Assembly (NCBI RefSeq): GCF_021018895.1
Contig: NC_079386.1
Span: 10,789,335-10,853,334 of the forward strand
Reading direction: 5' to 3'
DNA from: Seriola aureovittata
Lineage: Eukaryota > Chordata > Actinopteri > Carangiformes > Carangidae
Length of the DNA: 64,000 nucleotides
The position numbers and the translations under genes were made by a program. The stretch's first letter is position 1; each line of letters begins with the position of its first letter. Below the pieces are notes generated by a model. It searched no databases. It had not been told where the DNA came from and saw only the letters and a list, made by a program, of their open reading frames with translations. Of this stretch, positions 24,935-38,573 are shown piece by piece.

Positions 24935-27900
24935 TCAATTGATACTTTCTTCCCCCAAGTAATCCAGCTCAGTGCTGGGCTTGTCCATGTCCATGTCCAT
25001 GTCCATGCCCATATCCATCATTCCTCCCGCCGAGTGCTCGTGGAAGTTTGCTGTAATCTGGTCGAAGGTCTTCCCCCGTGTCTCTGGCACTCGGAAGAAT
25101 GTGAAGATGATGAAGAAGAGGAGGAGTGCTGCGAAGATCAGGAAGCTGTATGCCCCACAAAGTTTCTGGGTAAGAACGGGAGGAAATCCAGATTAAATTA
25201 CATGAGAAGGAGTAAACCTTGGACATCATCAGTAGTTTTTGAGGAAATCCATATCATCTGTTTAAAGTAAAAAATACTCACATTAATATATGGGAAGCAC
25301 ATGCCGATGATGAAGTTGGCAGTCCAGTTGGAAAAGCCGGCCACAGCCATCGCAGCCGGCCTCGGACCCTGAGAGAACAACTCGGCTACAAAGAACCAGG
25401 GGATGGGACCTGGACCCACCTCGAAGAAGGCGACAAACCCAAAGATTGACAGCATGCTGACGTAGCTCATCGAAGGAACACTGTCCTGTCAGGTGGAAGA
25501 AGACGAGGTTCAGAGGTTTGTGGAGATCCGCAACAGTACAGTACAAGGCACCTGCATCTTTGGGAGACTGACCAGTAAAACAAGAGCAATCGTCATGATG
25601 ATGGCACAGATGCACATTCCTCCCAGTCCTAGCATGTGGAGTGTCCGTCGACCCATCCTCTCTACTAGGAAGAGCTGTTAATAAGAAGAAATGGTGGAAC
25701 AGAGCCACCAAAGTATTGGACAAATTAACCGTTTGACCTGATGATGGTGCTGGATGAAGAATCAGGGCATCATCAAAGTTGTTACAGCAGATTACAGTTG
25801 AGGAGGACATGAACGTTTGTACCAAATTTCATATTAATCTTTCCACCAGCTGTTGAGGTATTCAACTATCCAAATTCATTGACCCATTTAATGACATTGA
25901 AACATCTTGACTTGCCAAACCTAGCTTGTCCTGTTTGTAGTCAGGAATGTTTGAGAGGCAGGCACGGGAAAAAACAGTGGCCAGCCTCCTCTGCTATCTT
26001 ATTTACTCTTTGATAACAATGTTAAACAGTAATAGAGACCCACTTTGGTTCATGGCAGGATTGTAATGTTTATTGTACTAAATTCAAAATAGATCTAATG
26101 CTTAAAATTGAATTCTTGTGTATTAAGAAAGAGGGAGCACATCAAAAAGGCAAAGGTGAAGGCACGGTGGTGTGATTACTCACTGAGACCACAGTGAAGG
26201 CACAGTTTACCAAACCAGCTCCTATGGTGGCATAGTCTGCACTCTGCACTCCTGCTTTCCTGAAGATATCAGTGGAGTAGTAGAAAATCTGCCAGAGGGT
26301 AAACAAGATTAGATCAATTAAGTCAATATTATAGTGCACTGATTCCTGTTTTTTTAAGAGACTTTCCTTTTGGGGACCTTGAATTGTAACTAATAAAGTA
26401 ATTGTCTAGCTGTGGATCACTCACAATAACTAAATCAGTGTTTAAAGCAACCCCAACTCACTGCGTTGATCCCAGACAGCTGCTGGGAGAGCTGCAGCAA
26501 GATGGAGATGATGGTGGGCTGGCGGTAGAGTGGAGAGCGAAAGAGCTCCAGGATGGACACCTTCCTCTCCATGTCCATCCTCCTCTTCTCCTCTTTCATT
26601 TCTGCCAGCATGTCGCCCACCTCCTGCCTGCCCGTTAACCTCCTCAGGCCTGCACAAAGGAGGCATGTAAGGAGTGAGAGTCGAGAAGTGTGAATGGTCG
26701 GGGAGAGAGGACATTTTGGCCACCACGTCTTCAAGGAAAATTCAACTTGGAACCCACAGAGTCTCTAATTTGTTATGGAGGGTGGACTTAAAATCCTACA
26801 TATACAGACAGTTGTTCTTGTACATTTAGCCCCATAAACGTTATATAAGGTGACCCAACAGTGCTTAAGTAGGTCGACAGATAGCTGGGTAATGTACTGT
26901 AAGTGATTAGCTAGAGTAGTGAAGTCCAACCATTGTTGTAAATGTAAAGCTCATTCAAAGACAAGATCAAGACCTTAAAGATGTCTCGGGCCTGCTCACC
27001 GCTCTTGGCGTGGTGCTCCTGGCAGCGGACGATGTAGAGGAATCGGGGGCTCTCGGGGCAGAAGGGAAGAAGTGCCATCTGAAGTACAGTTGGTACGACG
27101 GTTAAACCCATCAGGACAGGCCACAAGTCCTCACTGCCCAGTAACGACTCCAGACTGAGAATCTGCACAGGGAGAGGAACACGATGTGAGAGCTTAAGAA
27201 TTTAAAAGGTAGATTTATACTTATCCCTGTTGACACAATGGAACATGGGGAGACAGAAAATAGGACGGTTCAGAAAGATCTGTAAACCATCAGCATCACA
27301 GTGTGCGGTCGTACCTGTGCAATGAGAATGCCAGTGACTATGGCCAGTTGGTGCAGCGTGCCCAGAGCCCCTCGCAGACTCGTGGGAGCGATTTCACCCA
27401 CATACATTGGTGTCAAGCCTGACGCCAACCCTGCAGAGAAGAAAAGTCGGACAACAGACGAGTTTATCAGAGTCAGATAAACTCTATATTAAACAGGAGC
27501 ATGGTCTAACTTTGAAATACTTTCCTGTGATTTTAAATTTGTCAGACAAATACACAAAGAACGGAGAAGCGGACTGCTCACCACAGAAGGCACCAATGAT
27601 AAAACGTCCGAAGATCATCATTTCAAAGGAGCGACAGAGCTTGGACAAACCCATCATACTTCCACCAATGAAGGCCAGCAGATTGTTTATGAGCATGGCT
27701 TTCCTCCTGGAGAAACACAGATACATATATTTGGAATTATGCTTCTTAATCCTGACTCTGAATCCCATCAAATATGATTTAAATCTGACCTCTGTCATTA
27801 CCATTATCAGTGAGGGTTTTTTTTGATGACATCCATGGGTCAGAGTTGGTGTTACATTTGAAACAAAAGTCTTAATGTGTCATCCAGAAGATTAACATTA

Positions 27901-29187
27901 ACTCAACCACTGTTAATAGTAAATTAACTTCTTTGAGCATTTGACAGATTTTGCTATCAAAAGTTAAAATACGTTCTTAAAAATAACTATTATTGTCTGT
28001 TTACAAATGATTGTTGATAACTTAAGTCGGTACATTTACAGACTGGAACCTAAACCTTCCAGGTCACGATGTTTGTCCAAAAAAATGTATATAGAACAAT
28101 TAAAACAGACATTTTTCCATCAGGATGATGAACATTATGCATAGGGCAGCTTGGTTGATAGTCTGTAATTAGATATAAAGATACAGTGTAGTGGTGGGTG
28201 AAGAAGTAGACATTGAATACAATGTATGAACACCACGAGAAAAAGATTTTACTGGTTTCATAGATTCCACTGGACATTCCTCTTTTGTCCATGTAATCGC
28301 TGTGTCCTTCTGCCTCCACATGGAAAGCTAGTGATACTTTACTTTAGCCTCCAGGGGGCAGTTTCACACAAAAACACTGAAGGCTTCAGTTAGTCACCTG
28401 ATGCCTGACTGAATCTACAAGTAGTTTCTGTAAAAAAAAAAAGAAAAGCCAGATGATGTCAGAGGTGCAGGCGGCTTTGACAAGTGGATGCAGAGAGAAG
28501 TCAGTCAGGGCTCCCATCGAGCTGTTTTGTCATCAATCCATTTTTTGAAGATATTTTTAGATCTTTATCTTCTCAAGTCATGACAAAGAGTTGTCCAGAA
28601 CAATGGCTAGAGCAGCAGTGACAGAGGGACCTTTATTAAAAGGCTAAACAATCAACATCGAGATAGTAAAGACCCCCCCCCCCCCCAGACATGTTTTAAG
28701 ACATAAAATCCAGAACGTGTTAATATACACTGATCACTTCAAAGGTTTAACTGCTGGACACAAGATGTCTCCTCTTGCCTTTTCCATTCTCAGCGTATGT
28801 GCACTGGAGGTGTCAAGTTTCCACATCACTCTTATGTAAGTTACAAACTGGACCACGATTGGTTTCTAGTTGTGATGTGACATCATTCTACACCGTCAAG
28901 CTCAAACATTCAAGTGAAGAAACAACCGAGAAAACAGGTTTTTACTATAAATGGTAAACGCTCAGCGCTCCTCCTGTTCTCGTCTCATTCACCAAACAAT
29001 AAGACCTGGTGTTAAAGGAGACGTCCGTGTTCACACGAGATACAGTTACATCTAAAGCACTTTGACCTCGGAGGTCAGAGCAGTTGCCATCGTCGTGCCA
29101 CCGGGTGACCCCTGCTGCTGCTGCTGCTTCTTTTTTTATTAAGGAAGACCTTGTCCTGAGTGCACTCAAGCTGAATGGGTTAGGGTT

Positions 29188-29256
<69 letters not shown>

Positions 29257-32200
29257 CTCCTGACCCAGGACTGTCAGCTCTGTTAAGATCCCCTTTCAGT
29301 CAGTGGAAGATGTAGGCTCCAGTCCAGTTTGCATCCCAGCTCCAGTTACAGCGGGAAACTGGGTCGAAGTGGAACATCGTGAATGACCAGGATGGGATCC
29401 ATTTTGGATCCACGCAGAGGTGTATGATACTCATAGAGTTACCCCCTGAAATGTTTTACTTTATTTTATTGTCCAACACAAACTGTACTCAGGATGAATT
29501 CGGCATTCAGGAAATATGGTCCAGTGTCAGTGGCAATTTTTCGTTTTTGTTTTTTATTTTTAGCTTTAGCATTGTGTAAGTATAACGTACATTTTTGATG
29601 AATCCCCACGTAATTTGACATGGTTGACTGTCAGGACTATATGAAATATTTTCAAAGGTTTTCATGAGCTCGGGTTCATGTAGCAAGACACAAGAAAAAC
29701 TTTCACTTCTACAAGAAAGACCGAAATTAGAGCGATGTGACATCCTGTTTCCCTACCTGCCCAACCACTCAGAGACGAAACCCACGCAGAAGGAGGAGAG
29801 CATGCCCCCAATGGGGAAGATGGCCACAGACAGGGACCAGAGGGAGGTGAGGGTCCCTGTGGGGATGGGCTCTCCATACCGGTGCACCCATGTAGCGTTA
29901 TAGTCCTCCTCAATGATCTGTACAGGGACGCAAAGGTGGAAAATGAATTAATGAATTAATACTGAGAATTTTCCAACAGCAGGTTGTCCCGGTAAGGGAT
30001 CTGTTGCAGGAACAAAACAATTTCCATAAAAAAACAGGTAAGCTGGGGTTTGGAGTTTGAAGCATGTCGTCTGTTTGAATATCTAAGGTGCCCTGCAGGG
30101 TTTGTTACAGTCCTTTATCCCCTCTGCTGTCTCCTTCTCACAGCTTTTCTTTCCTAAATATATATTACATTACATTACTGTGTGTATCCAATTACATGAT
30201 TTATGTTATAGATAAAGTTTTTTATTCATGTATTTAAAAAAATTCCACATAAAAGCTCATAGCCTTCAAATGTTTCAAGCTTTGAGTTGATCCGGGCGTC
30301 GAGCTGCTGCGTACACAAAAGAAGTTGTATTGAATTGAATTGAACTGAACTGAAGTAAAAATCATTTAGTAAATATATTTTGTTTAAGCACACTAAATAT
30401 ATAATAAAAGATAACTTCAAGGAGCAAAGAGGAAATTAATTAACCTTTTTTTTTTAAGAGAGGAAGATTTACTTACACACTCTTATGCACACACATAGAA
30501 ACTGACCGGGCTTTTAATGTTGGCATCTGAGCAGGAGCTACATTCATAAAAATGTAAGTGCTTTATTAACACAGCAAAGTGGATACTAACAAAGAAAAAT
30601 CCATATGGAGGATGCACAATGCATAATGCAAAATCTATCAGTAACAGGCATTAAATCAAGAATTTCCTGTACAATTTATTATGTATATTAAGATCATCTA
30701 ATAAAAGCTTGTCGAAATGCAGCACACACATTAAAACATGTTAGATCCACGTCTATTCTGGTTTTGGTGTCTCTGCGGATACGTCAGATGAGTGGAGTTT
30801 GCAGTCGAGGGTCAAGGGAAGACATCAGCAGATGCCTGAATACCAGCGGCCAAGTCACCTGGACTTGGCTCAAGTACATTTATCTCATTTGAACGTGACT
30901 TCATACTTCAAATACACAGACAGTGACACCGTGTGTGTGCATACAGCAACAGACGGCAGGGAACGAATCACTTAAGACCCCTCTCTTCATGAGCCGGACA
31001 GACGGACATCTCCTCTCTTTGCTTTACTCGGATGCACCACCCGGCTTTTACAGTCCTCCACTCTTAAAGATTAAACGTTCATCTTACTCCTCCTGCATTT
31101 ATCTCAGTCACAGTTTTTCCTCGAGGCAGCGTGGTGGGGATGTTGTTAGCATCAAACACACGCTGTTGTAAAATGAGGGAATATTGAGAAACAGAAATTA
31201 TCTTGGGATGTTATTTGTTATTTTTGAACGTCAGTGCTCGGTTTGAACCTTCTGAGGTGAATTGATGACGCCGATGTTGTATCCAAACTCCAGAGATCCC
31301 AGCACAGCAGTGAAGACTGAGAGAGCAAGGGTTCCTGTCACTGTCTGGAATAAAACACACACGCAAACAAACACATTTAAAGACGTAAACAAAACATTTC
31401 AACCTATTTATTTTCAGAATGGTGAGTAATACTGAGAGGATAAGTTAATAATGTCAAATAATAAGAGAGCTTAAGTGGACAACTGGGATTGGTTTCAATG
31501 CACACACACACTCATAGCCCTGCTCCACTAACATCAACTAAATATAACTGTGATGCTGATGAGAGACAATCTATTCAGCGCTGTCCATGACTTCACAGGC
31601 TACTTTACTGTTGATGCCTGAACTTTAGCTTCCCCCCAGTTTCCCATCACGCCCCGGGCACCTGTCTCCACGGTGACAGACGAGACGACCTTGGAGAGAG
31701 GAAGTCTTCCCCTCCTGCGAAGTGTGTTAAAATCTCAAAGAGCCATTTCATAAGCAGCAGATGAGACTTTTTATCTACGACAGAAAAGCCTGGTGATTTT
31801 TTTATGGTGATTTTATCAACTTTTGGAGGACTTCAGTTCAAAAAATACATTCCCATCACGGTAACAGCAATGCTTTCTGAAAGGCTGACGTTTTGATGGA
31901 CTCACCTCACAACAACAAAACAACATTTTTAAAGTTTGGTCCTGGGTTTGAGTGGCCAAAATTCACCTTCCCATTCTACTGTGTGGTTTTCTATTCTATT
32001 CTGTGGATCATTCTTGCAAAGCTGGTGTGAGCTAGTGTGTGTCAGTAACACTCTTCTTTGACCTTGCTGTGTTGAGTCTGTAGATAAATGCTGTTTAGTA
32101 TTCATGAACCAAAACAAAAGGGTGTGTGTTTGCCTGTGTGCACGTGTCCTTGCAGAAAGGTAAAAAAAAAAACAAACATTAGAAGCAGCCAGTTATGCTC

Positions 32201-33393
32201 TATTAACACTTCATACCAACTGTGTTTCATTAAAACTTCCTCACAGCTAAATGTGCAGTTACTCATTTATTTTTCACGTATCAGGTATGAATCTGTGTTT
32301 GCATTTAAGAGCCTGGTTAATAAATATAACGACTCTAATAGAAGGACAACGCCAAAACACAAGTAGCATTTTATCATTAACTTATCCTCTTGTACAGTTG
32401 AGTACCCTTTTTTCCTCTATTTGAGTTTCCATGCTTAAGGGATTCATTTTCCATTGAAACCTCTGAGCTAATAGAAGTTCCCACTGGAACATCAACCTTT
32501 CACGGACACAGACTGTGTGACTCTCACTCAGTCTGTGACCATTTTATCAGCAGTGGAGCAGCTTGAGAAACTGTTGTCTTGATGGCGTCACAGATAACCG
32601 TCCAAAAAGAGATTAAGCCATCATGAATCAAAAGAACATCACACTTAATAAAAACTGACCCCTGTATCCGTCTAACCAAGAATTGATTCTTCAAAGAGAG
32701 CTGGATGGGAGCATACAACACGGGCATTGTTTATGAGGGTGGTGAAGGAACCAGTCAAACTGGGTGGCCTTAAAAACCCACAATACTGAGCTCTGACCTG
32801 TAAACTGAGATATTTTCCTGGTCAAGGTCATACTCAGAACTAAATAAGGGCAAGAGCCCGGTCATGATGTTAGTTCTTCCTGTTGAGACTGACTCATACT
32901 GTATTAGTTGTTGCAAGGAGATGGTATTTATAGATTCATAATGTTCTTAATTTTTCATTATCTTAGACTTTAGGTAAATTACAATAGAGGCCATTGCTTT
33001 ACATGTTTCCAACGCAGAGGCCACACCAGCTATTTTAAAGCTGGGAGAAATAAGAAAGACTCGTGTCAGTTAATGTAATATTATATCATTTTTATTTTGA
33101 GATTACTTTTTGCCAGAACAGTCAGTTAGATCTTGCTTATTTATTGGATTGTACGAGACACACTGCAATTTGGCACAACGAAGCCTACCAGTTCACGCAC
33201 AGTTTTTGCGCAAATACGGAGATAAACCCGTGCGTAAAACCTCTCCAAATGAAAATACGCAAAATTTCGTACAGCACACAACTAGTCACGTAACTTTTGT
33301 GAGTCAAAAAGAAACGTAACCGCATTTATGAACTCTGGGAAGCTCACTAGAAAAACTTACCTCCCCTCCGAGTTGATGAAACCCGGCCGGCAT
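24935..33393 (-). CDS. slc2a4: insulin-type facilitative glucose transporter GLUT4
   Basis: A 12-helix MFS glucose uniporter of muscle and fat. Eleven minus-strand exons join in frame: 33393-33361, 31344-31249, 29917-29757, 27706-27582, 27430-27315, 27162-27000, 26649-26462, 26288-26184, 25674-25573, 25485-25282 and 25165-24935, giving 507 aa (human 509). Sugar-transporter signatures are present: GRRK after TM2, [12 protein letters not shown] near 212-220, [11 protein letters not shown] at 284-294, [21 protein letters not shown] and [11 protein letters not shown]. The loop-1 glycosylation site is NAT. The N-terminus [11 protein letters not shown] corresponds to human MPSGFQQIGSE, and the end [10 protein letters not shown] keeps the GLUT4 TELEY motif; together these identify GLUT4 rather than GLUT1. 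The mammalian dileucine between them is replaced by a Met-Asp repeat. The exon 2 donor (AAG|GTTCAA) is weak. Neighbour order matches human 17p13.1. Confidence 0.97.
24983..25018 (-). repeat. slc2a4: hexanucleotide repeat coding for Met-Asp in GLUT4 tail
   Basis: Four perfect GTCCAT units lie at 24983-25006, with two degenerate units (GCCCAT, ATCCAT) to 25018. Translated on the minus strand they give [12 protein letters not shown]. The array keeps frame because the unit is six bases. It lies in the cytoplasmic tail between the last helix and the TELDYLG motif. Confidence 0.9.
29190..29254. repeat. CA microsatellite in slc2a4 intron 3
   Basis: An uninterrupted CA dinucleotide run of about 32 units, inside the intron between the exons at 27582-27706 and 29757-29917. 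The open frames it generates are artefacts. Confidence 0.95.
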
Positions 33394-35210
33394 GACTTCA
33401 GCAGCTCCAGACACCAAGTGGCGGTCGGACACAGACGCGTCTGATGCCAAATGGAGACAAGTGAAACTCCGCCAGCAGGACAACAACCCCCGACTTTAAC
33501 CTAGAGCCCTTTATCGCCAGAAGCGCGTGGAAAAGTAAAATCCAAAAGGGAAGCCCAGACTTGTGCGTCCTGTCCTGCGGGATGTCCTCCCTTCTTGTGT
33601 TGTGTCCGTCCAGCTGGGAATAGAGTGACACCCGCACACCCACGTGCACACCTCTCTCCGTATTCAGAGGGAAGGGTGGGGACAAGAGGTGAGGAGGAAG
33701 GGCGGGGTGGTCGGTGGGGGGTGTATGGGTAAGGTTGCTACTCAAGAGAGGCCCCGTGGGCTCGTGAGCGACAGAGGACGCTCTCCTGACCTTAACTACC
33801 ATTGGCTGAAGATGCAGAGCATGTGTACAGGAAGAAGACCAAGAGAAGACTGGTGGGATCTAACAGACATGGTGTTCTGGCTGTTCTTATGGTGCTCAAG
33901 AGATGAAGGATAGAAGTGAGATGAGGGATGTGATTACATTTTAAGATTCCTGGTTAAATCAACAATTATTCATCAAGGACTGGAGCTCATGGGCTTTGCT
34001 GAAGGCCAAATTTGGTCTCAGGGCCCAGTTTTATAAACCATGTTACATAAGGTGGACTGGTCTTTTAAAGAATTATAAACTGTAGTCTGGATACACAACA
34101 GAGGCAGACTGACAGACCAGAACTCAAAAAGAACCTCATGTACAAAGACGAGATGCATCCAACTTTTTCTCCCTCATAGGTTGCAGGATTTACAATTACA
34201 GTTTACTAATCAGATTTTTGGACCCACAAATCTCTGAAGCATCACCCATTAAAGTAAAATATGTGCTGGACCTTAGACGAACCCAAGTCAGAGTCCAACC
34301 AGCCGTGACTCGACATTTCTCAGGGGCGGCAAAGAGGGGCTCGTCTTTGACGTCCTGGTTGCCATTGTCTGTCTTCCCAACAACCATAAATCCCTTTCTA
34401 TTTCAGATCACATGCCAAAGAGGTCACACACCAAAGCTCACCCTGTTCCACAAACCCCCCCTCCCCCCTCTGTTGCACACAACAAAGCTAAATCCACTTC
34501 CAGCAGGCAACAGGTGGACCCTAAATTTGAGCTGTGCCACCTGAGTTGGCGGTGTAGGCGTGGTTAGGGAAAGTTTGGGGCCGTCCGAGGCGGAGATTAG
34601 GGGGTGTGTTGTGGGAGGGTTGCACTGGGCGGGAAAAGTACATATCTGCCAAAGAGCTCAGTGGAAAAATATCTGCTCTAGATCTCTCAATAAAAAGATC
34701 TAAGCCCGGCCCTTGCAGACACACCCCCCACCTCACACCACTCTCTCCTCAGCCCCTTTGCCTTTTCCTTTTGCTGCCCTCATTCGCACATTGAGAAAGA
34801 GTGGGAGAACCTGACACCCCTCATCCAAAGCCAGGGGCCTCAAGCGCAGTCATGTGTATGTGTGTGACTCTGACTAAATGCAGAGAAACATTACTCCATC
34901 AGAACAGTGGTGTAGAGCCCCAACCAGCATAGTTTAAGGGTTCATGTACGCAACTAGGAACAGACAGAGATAATATTACATTTACAAAAGGTATCACATC
35001 GATTCACACAGATGGAGCCAAGAGCAATGATTGAACCACAAGACAGAGATGGTATAAATACGCTCACACTCACAACCATGCAGAACATTTTTAACCAGAA
35101 ACCAATGTTGAGCCGTTTCACAGAGCAAAAAGTCACCTGTGTTGTCACCAAAGTGGAAACTAGTGCATGTTTTACTGTTATCTGAAACAAAAAGTCACAC
35201 CACCACACAC

Positions 35211-35254
<44 letters not shown>

Positions 35255-38200
35255 ACAAACACACACACACCATGTGACTGCCCTTTATTACTCACCCAAG
35301 TGATGTAGCAAAAGAGCCTGTGTAAATACTGTTCCTCCTTGTCATGACCTGCCTATGTATGTGTGTGTGTGTGTGTTTGCACATGTGTGCGCGCGCATGT
35401 GGTCGGTGAGGTCAGCTGGTTCAAAATCATGTTACAGTAAATGGAGTTGCGTGATGGACAGCAGGTGTTGCACTGTAAGGTCAACGTCGGCGCGTGCGAG
35501 GCGACATTTGTACCAAAATGCCACATGACTTCAGTTGTTTGCTGAGAGAAAAATGAGGAATTCTTATGTTCACAAACCTTTGAAACAAATATCAGTGATG
35601 AGGGTTTTAGATGCTATGTACATATACTTTATTAAGTTATACGTTTTTTTTTATGTGGTGGGAAAAGTTTCTCATTTCCAGACGTATCAAAAGATAAGGC
35701 AACATTATGTGACCTGACACAGTAGAGAGGTGGAATAAACTGTGTAGGAGAAGCACATTTAGTCCATAGGGGAAACATTTTATTATTACTGACAAATAAT
35801 AAATGAAAGTGTCTTTCTTACATTAATTAAAACTGTAATATATACAGTATATACAAGACTTTAAAAAATGTTAAACAATTGTCTGTGCTGGCCTGACAAT
35901 ATATAAATGATGCTTCAAATAATACAGGCCCACTGAGACCAAGTTCACATTTCACATGGACTGGCACTAGATCCAGCATGTAGCTCAGGCTATATGTTTC
36001 AGCCTTCTCACGGCTCCTTGGGAAAATCGTGTGCGCAGCATACGACTCAGTCTGGCTCCACACAGCAAAACACCTTATGACTGAATTACGATGAACAGAG
36101 GAAACCATGCAGAAAGACTACCACGCTCAAACAAAAAAGAAGGGCAACTAAATGGATCTGTGGACTGGCTTTGAAATATGATCAGCCATCAAAATCACAG
36201 ATAGACAGGAAGAAAGTTCACTCTTATGTATGAAGATCTTTGCCATATGCCTGCAGTCAAGTGTATCCAAAAGACACAAAAAACACACGCACACATGCAG
36301 CCTCTTGCACACTACGAGAAAATATTAAATTTCTCACAGCATCAGATTCACTAAACCATTTGCACCAATGTTCTAATAATGCAAGTGCTCTTCTCTCTGT
36401 CCAGCCTGCTCCTCTTCTGTCAGATCTCACTATTGTATCTATATGTAGTGCCACTCAGGATCAGGTTCACAGTGGACTCGTTGGCACCACACATGCACAT
36501 TCACTCAAAGGTCAAACGGCCACGAAGCCCCAAAGTGGCACCGATAACCGCCATGCACCCCGAGAGATGGACGAGAACCAACATTCAGCACGTAGTCTTT
36601 GGATGTGACTCCAGGTGCCAGTTCAGGACAAGAAACCAGCAGCGTGGTACAAGTGGCATGACCGGAGCCGCGTCAGTGAAGTCCTCCTCTGCGTTTCTCC
36701 CCAGCTTTCAACCCAGTGGCATAAAAGTGTATCTTACCAGCACAGGGGCGTTTGAAGGGTGAGAGGTGACGTCATCCAGCCTGTTGGAGCAGATTATGAA
36801 ATCAGGTCACAGTGTTGAAAATGTTAAATCAGATGATTTCAACTGAAACTGTGTTTTTTTTTAACACAATCCGAGCGCAATGTAAAGGAAGGGAGGGAGA
36901 TGTCCAGACCTTTTCAGGGGGAAACCATCTCTCACATTCTTCAAGTGAGACACTGACCCTGCCCGCTCCAGGGATGAGGATTCAGAGTTGACCTTTGACT
37001 TCACTGGAAGGAGACAGAAGCAAAGACATAATGCCGGTTCATCAGCCAAAGATGGACATGTCCCATATCACGATTGTCGGAGGAAAAACTGTTAGAGGAA
37101 CAAACTAAAATCACCAAATTCAAGTTACATTTGAGTTTCACAAGTTGTATAACATGTTTTTGGAATTTAGTCACGATTAGACCAACGATTATACATGTTT
37201 GTGACTCTACAGAGGACCCCATTTCAATTAAAAAGAAAAAACACCTAAGAAAATCTTTAAAATGTTTTTTTAAACAATAAAACATACATCAACAAAATCT
37301 CCAGTTTTCCACAACTTCTCATCCATCTTCAACCACTTCTTTTCATTCACACTCTCAACTTTCATTCATTTTTGGTTACATTCACTGCTTACAATACAGT
37401 TTGGATTCTTCATCCCTTTCCAGTTTTTCCCATCTCTTAATACTACTTCAGATACTTCATACAAATTCAGGCCAGCGACACAGTTTAGCTTCAGCATGCA
37501 GAAGCCAGTGATCCCACAGCAATTTGTTCAGAAAAATTACATTTTCTATTTTTTTTTTATTTTATTTTACATTTCCTTTTTGTCATTATGTCGTCATGTT
37601 GCCTTCGAGTGCTCATCGAAAAAAAAAACACCCCATGAAGAAAGGTATAAAATAACCCTTTAAATATTAGAAAAACTGGAACAAAACAAAATTGGAAATA
37701 AGCTTGAATAAATTTAAAGTTTAGCTAACGTAAATCAGCATCCAACTGCTACCAAGACAAACTACACCTAAGACATGAGAAAAGTCCATCCCCACCATAA
37801 AAGGTGGTTTAGAGACAAAACCAAAAACTCATATCCAAGTTCTAAACCCCTTCATACAACATTAACACAGAATGGCAAATAATAAAATATATTTTCATAT
37901 CTTTGTGTAATTATTTGTTTCAAATGTAACATAAACATGACCTAAAATCATTGTGGAACTCACTATCAGACATTAGTCACTATAGTCAGTATTATAGTAG
38001 TATCATTTTTATTAAATATTATGGTATTTCATCAATATATATTTATTTTTTATTTAGAAATGATCAGTTATGATAGGTAGCGCATCTACTCATGACTTAT
38101 GGTAAGTTTACCAGCATTGTGACGGAAATATTTTAATATTATTGCCGAGAAGGATGTATATCATTGTAAATATGCTTCGTATGTAGCTCATAAGAAGCCA

Positions 38201-38460
38201 AATTTTGTTCTGCGCGATGGGAAATCTTTTATTACGTTATTTATAAAAGATGAACTATGTAATTATCTGTTTGTTTTGTACAGTGGTTCTTAAGTTGTGT
38301 TATTTCCGAAAGTCATGAAAGCAGCAGTAGTTATTTCGCAGTGTTGCATTTGGGAGCGTCATAGGAGCAGCTCGTCTGTGATTGGACGCTAGGCGTTGTT
38401 AAAAAAAACTGCTCTTCCTCGCGCCCGCCCCCCCGTCCTGTTCGTGGGAATCCCCGACAA
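33394..38460. other. intergenic region between divergent slc2a4 and tp53
   Basis: About 5 kb separates the two start regions. The slc2a4 leader and promoter must lie in the G-rich part just above 33,400 (33,550-33,780). A second GC-richer patch is at 34,440-34,740. A CA-rich block lies at 35,203-35,270, and a TG/CG alternating block (GTGTGCGCGCGCATGTG) at about 35,357-35,402. Open frames near 36,240-36,760 have no recognisable product. The last ~1.5 kb before tp53 is strongly AT-rich. No gene is supported. Confidence 0.5.
35203..35270. repeat. compound CA microsatellite
   Basis: An interrupted CA repeat, with a short TATATA break near 35,213-35,219. It is intergenic. Confidence 0.9.
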
Positions 38461-38573
38461 CAACGTGCTCCGTTGTAAGCCATAATATTTTGGCTTTTTT
38501 GACCGTTTCTGTTTTGCGTCTTCTGCTCTCCAGTGACTCATCTCCATCGGACAGCGGCAGTGGGACATACAAG
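38381..38573 (+). promoter_or_regulatory. tp53: tp53 promoter and noncoding exon 1
   Basis: An inverted CCAAT box (ATTGG) lies at 38381-38385 in a CpG-containing stretch. A leader ending ACATACAAG|GTAGCTG has its donor at 38574. The coding start is over 1 kb downstream, so a noncoding first exon is required, as in all vertebrate tp53 genes. The transcription start is not determinable from sequence. Confidence 0.5.

Noticed and set aside
25283..25825. A 180-codon minus-strand open frame
   Set aside because: It is a shadow frame across two GLUT4 exons and an intron; the GLUT4 frame explains the conserved sequence.
33398..33802. A 134-codon minus-strand open frame upstream of GLUT4
   Set aside because: It overlaps the GLUT4 start exon in another frame and is GC-rich leader/promoter sequence; no recognisable product.
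36240..36762. Two overlapping open frames of 122 and 127 codons
   Set aside because: No domain, no splice context and no biased composition; judged chance frames in intergenic DNA.
37074..38340. AT-rich stretch considered for a gene or matrix attachment region
   Set aside because: No coding signal; AT content alone does not support a specific call.
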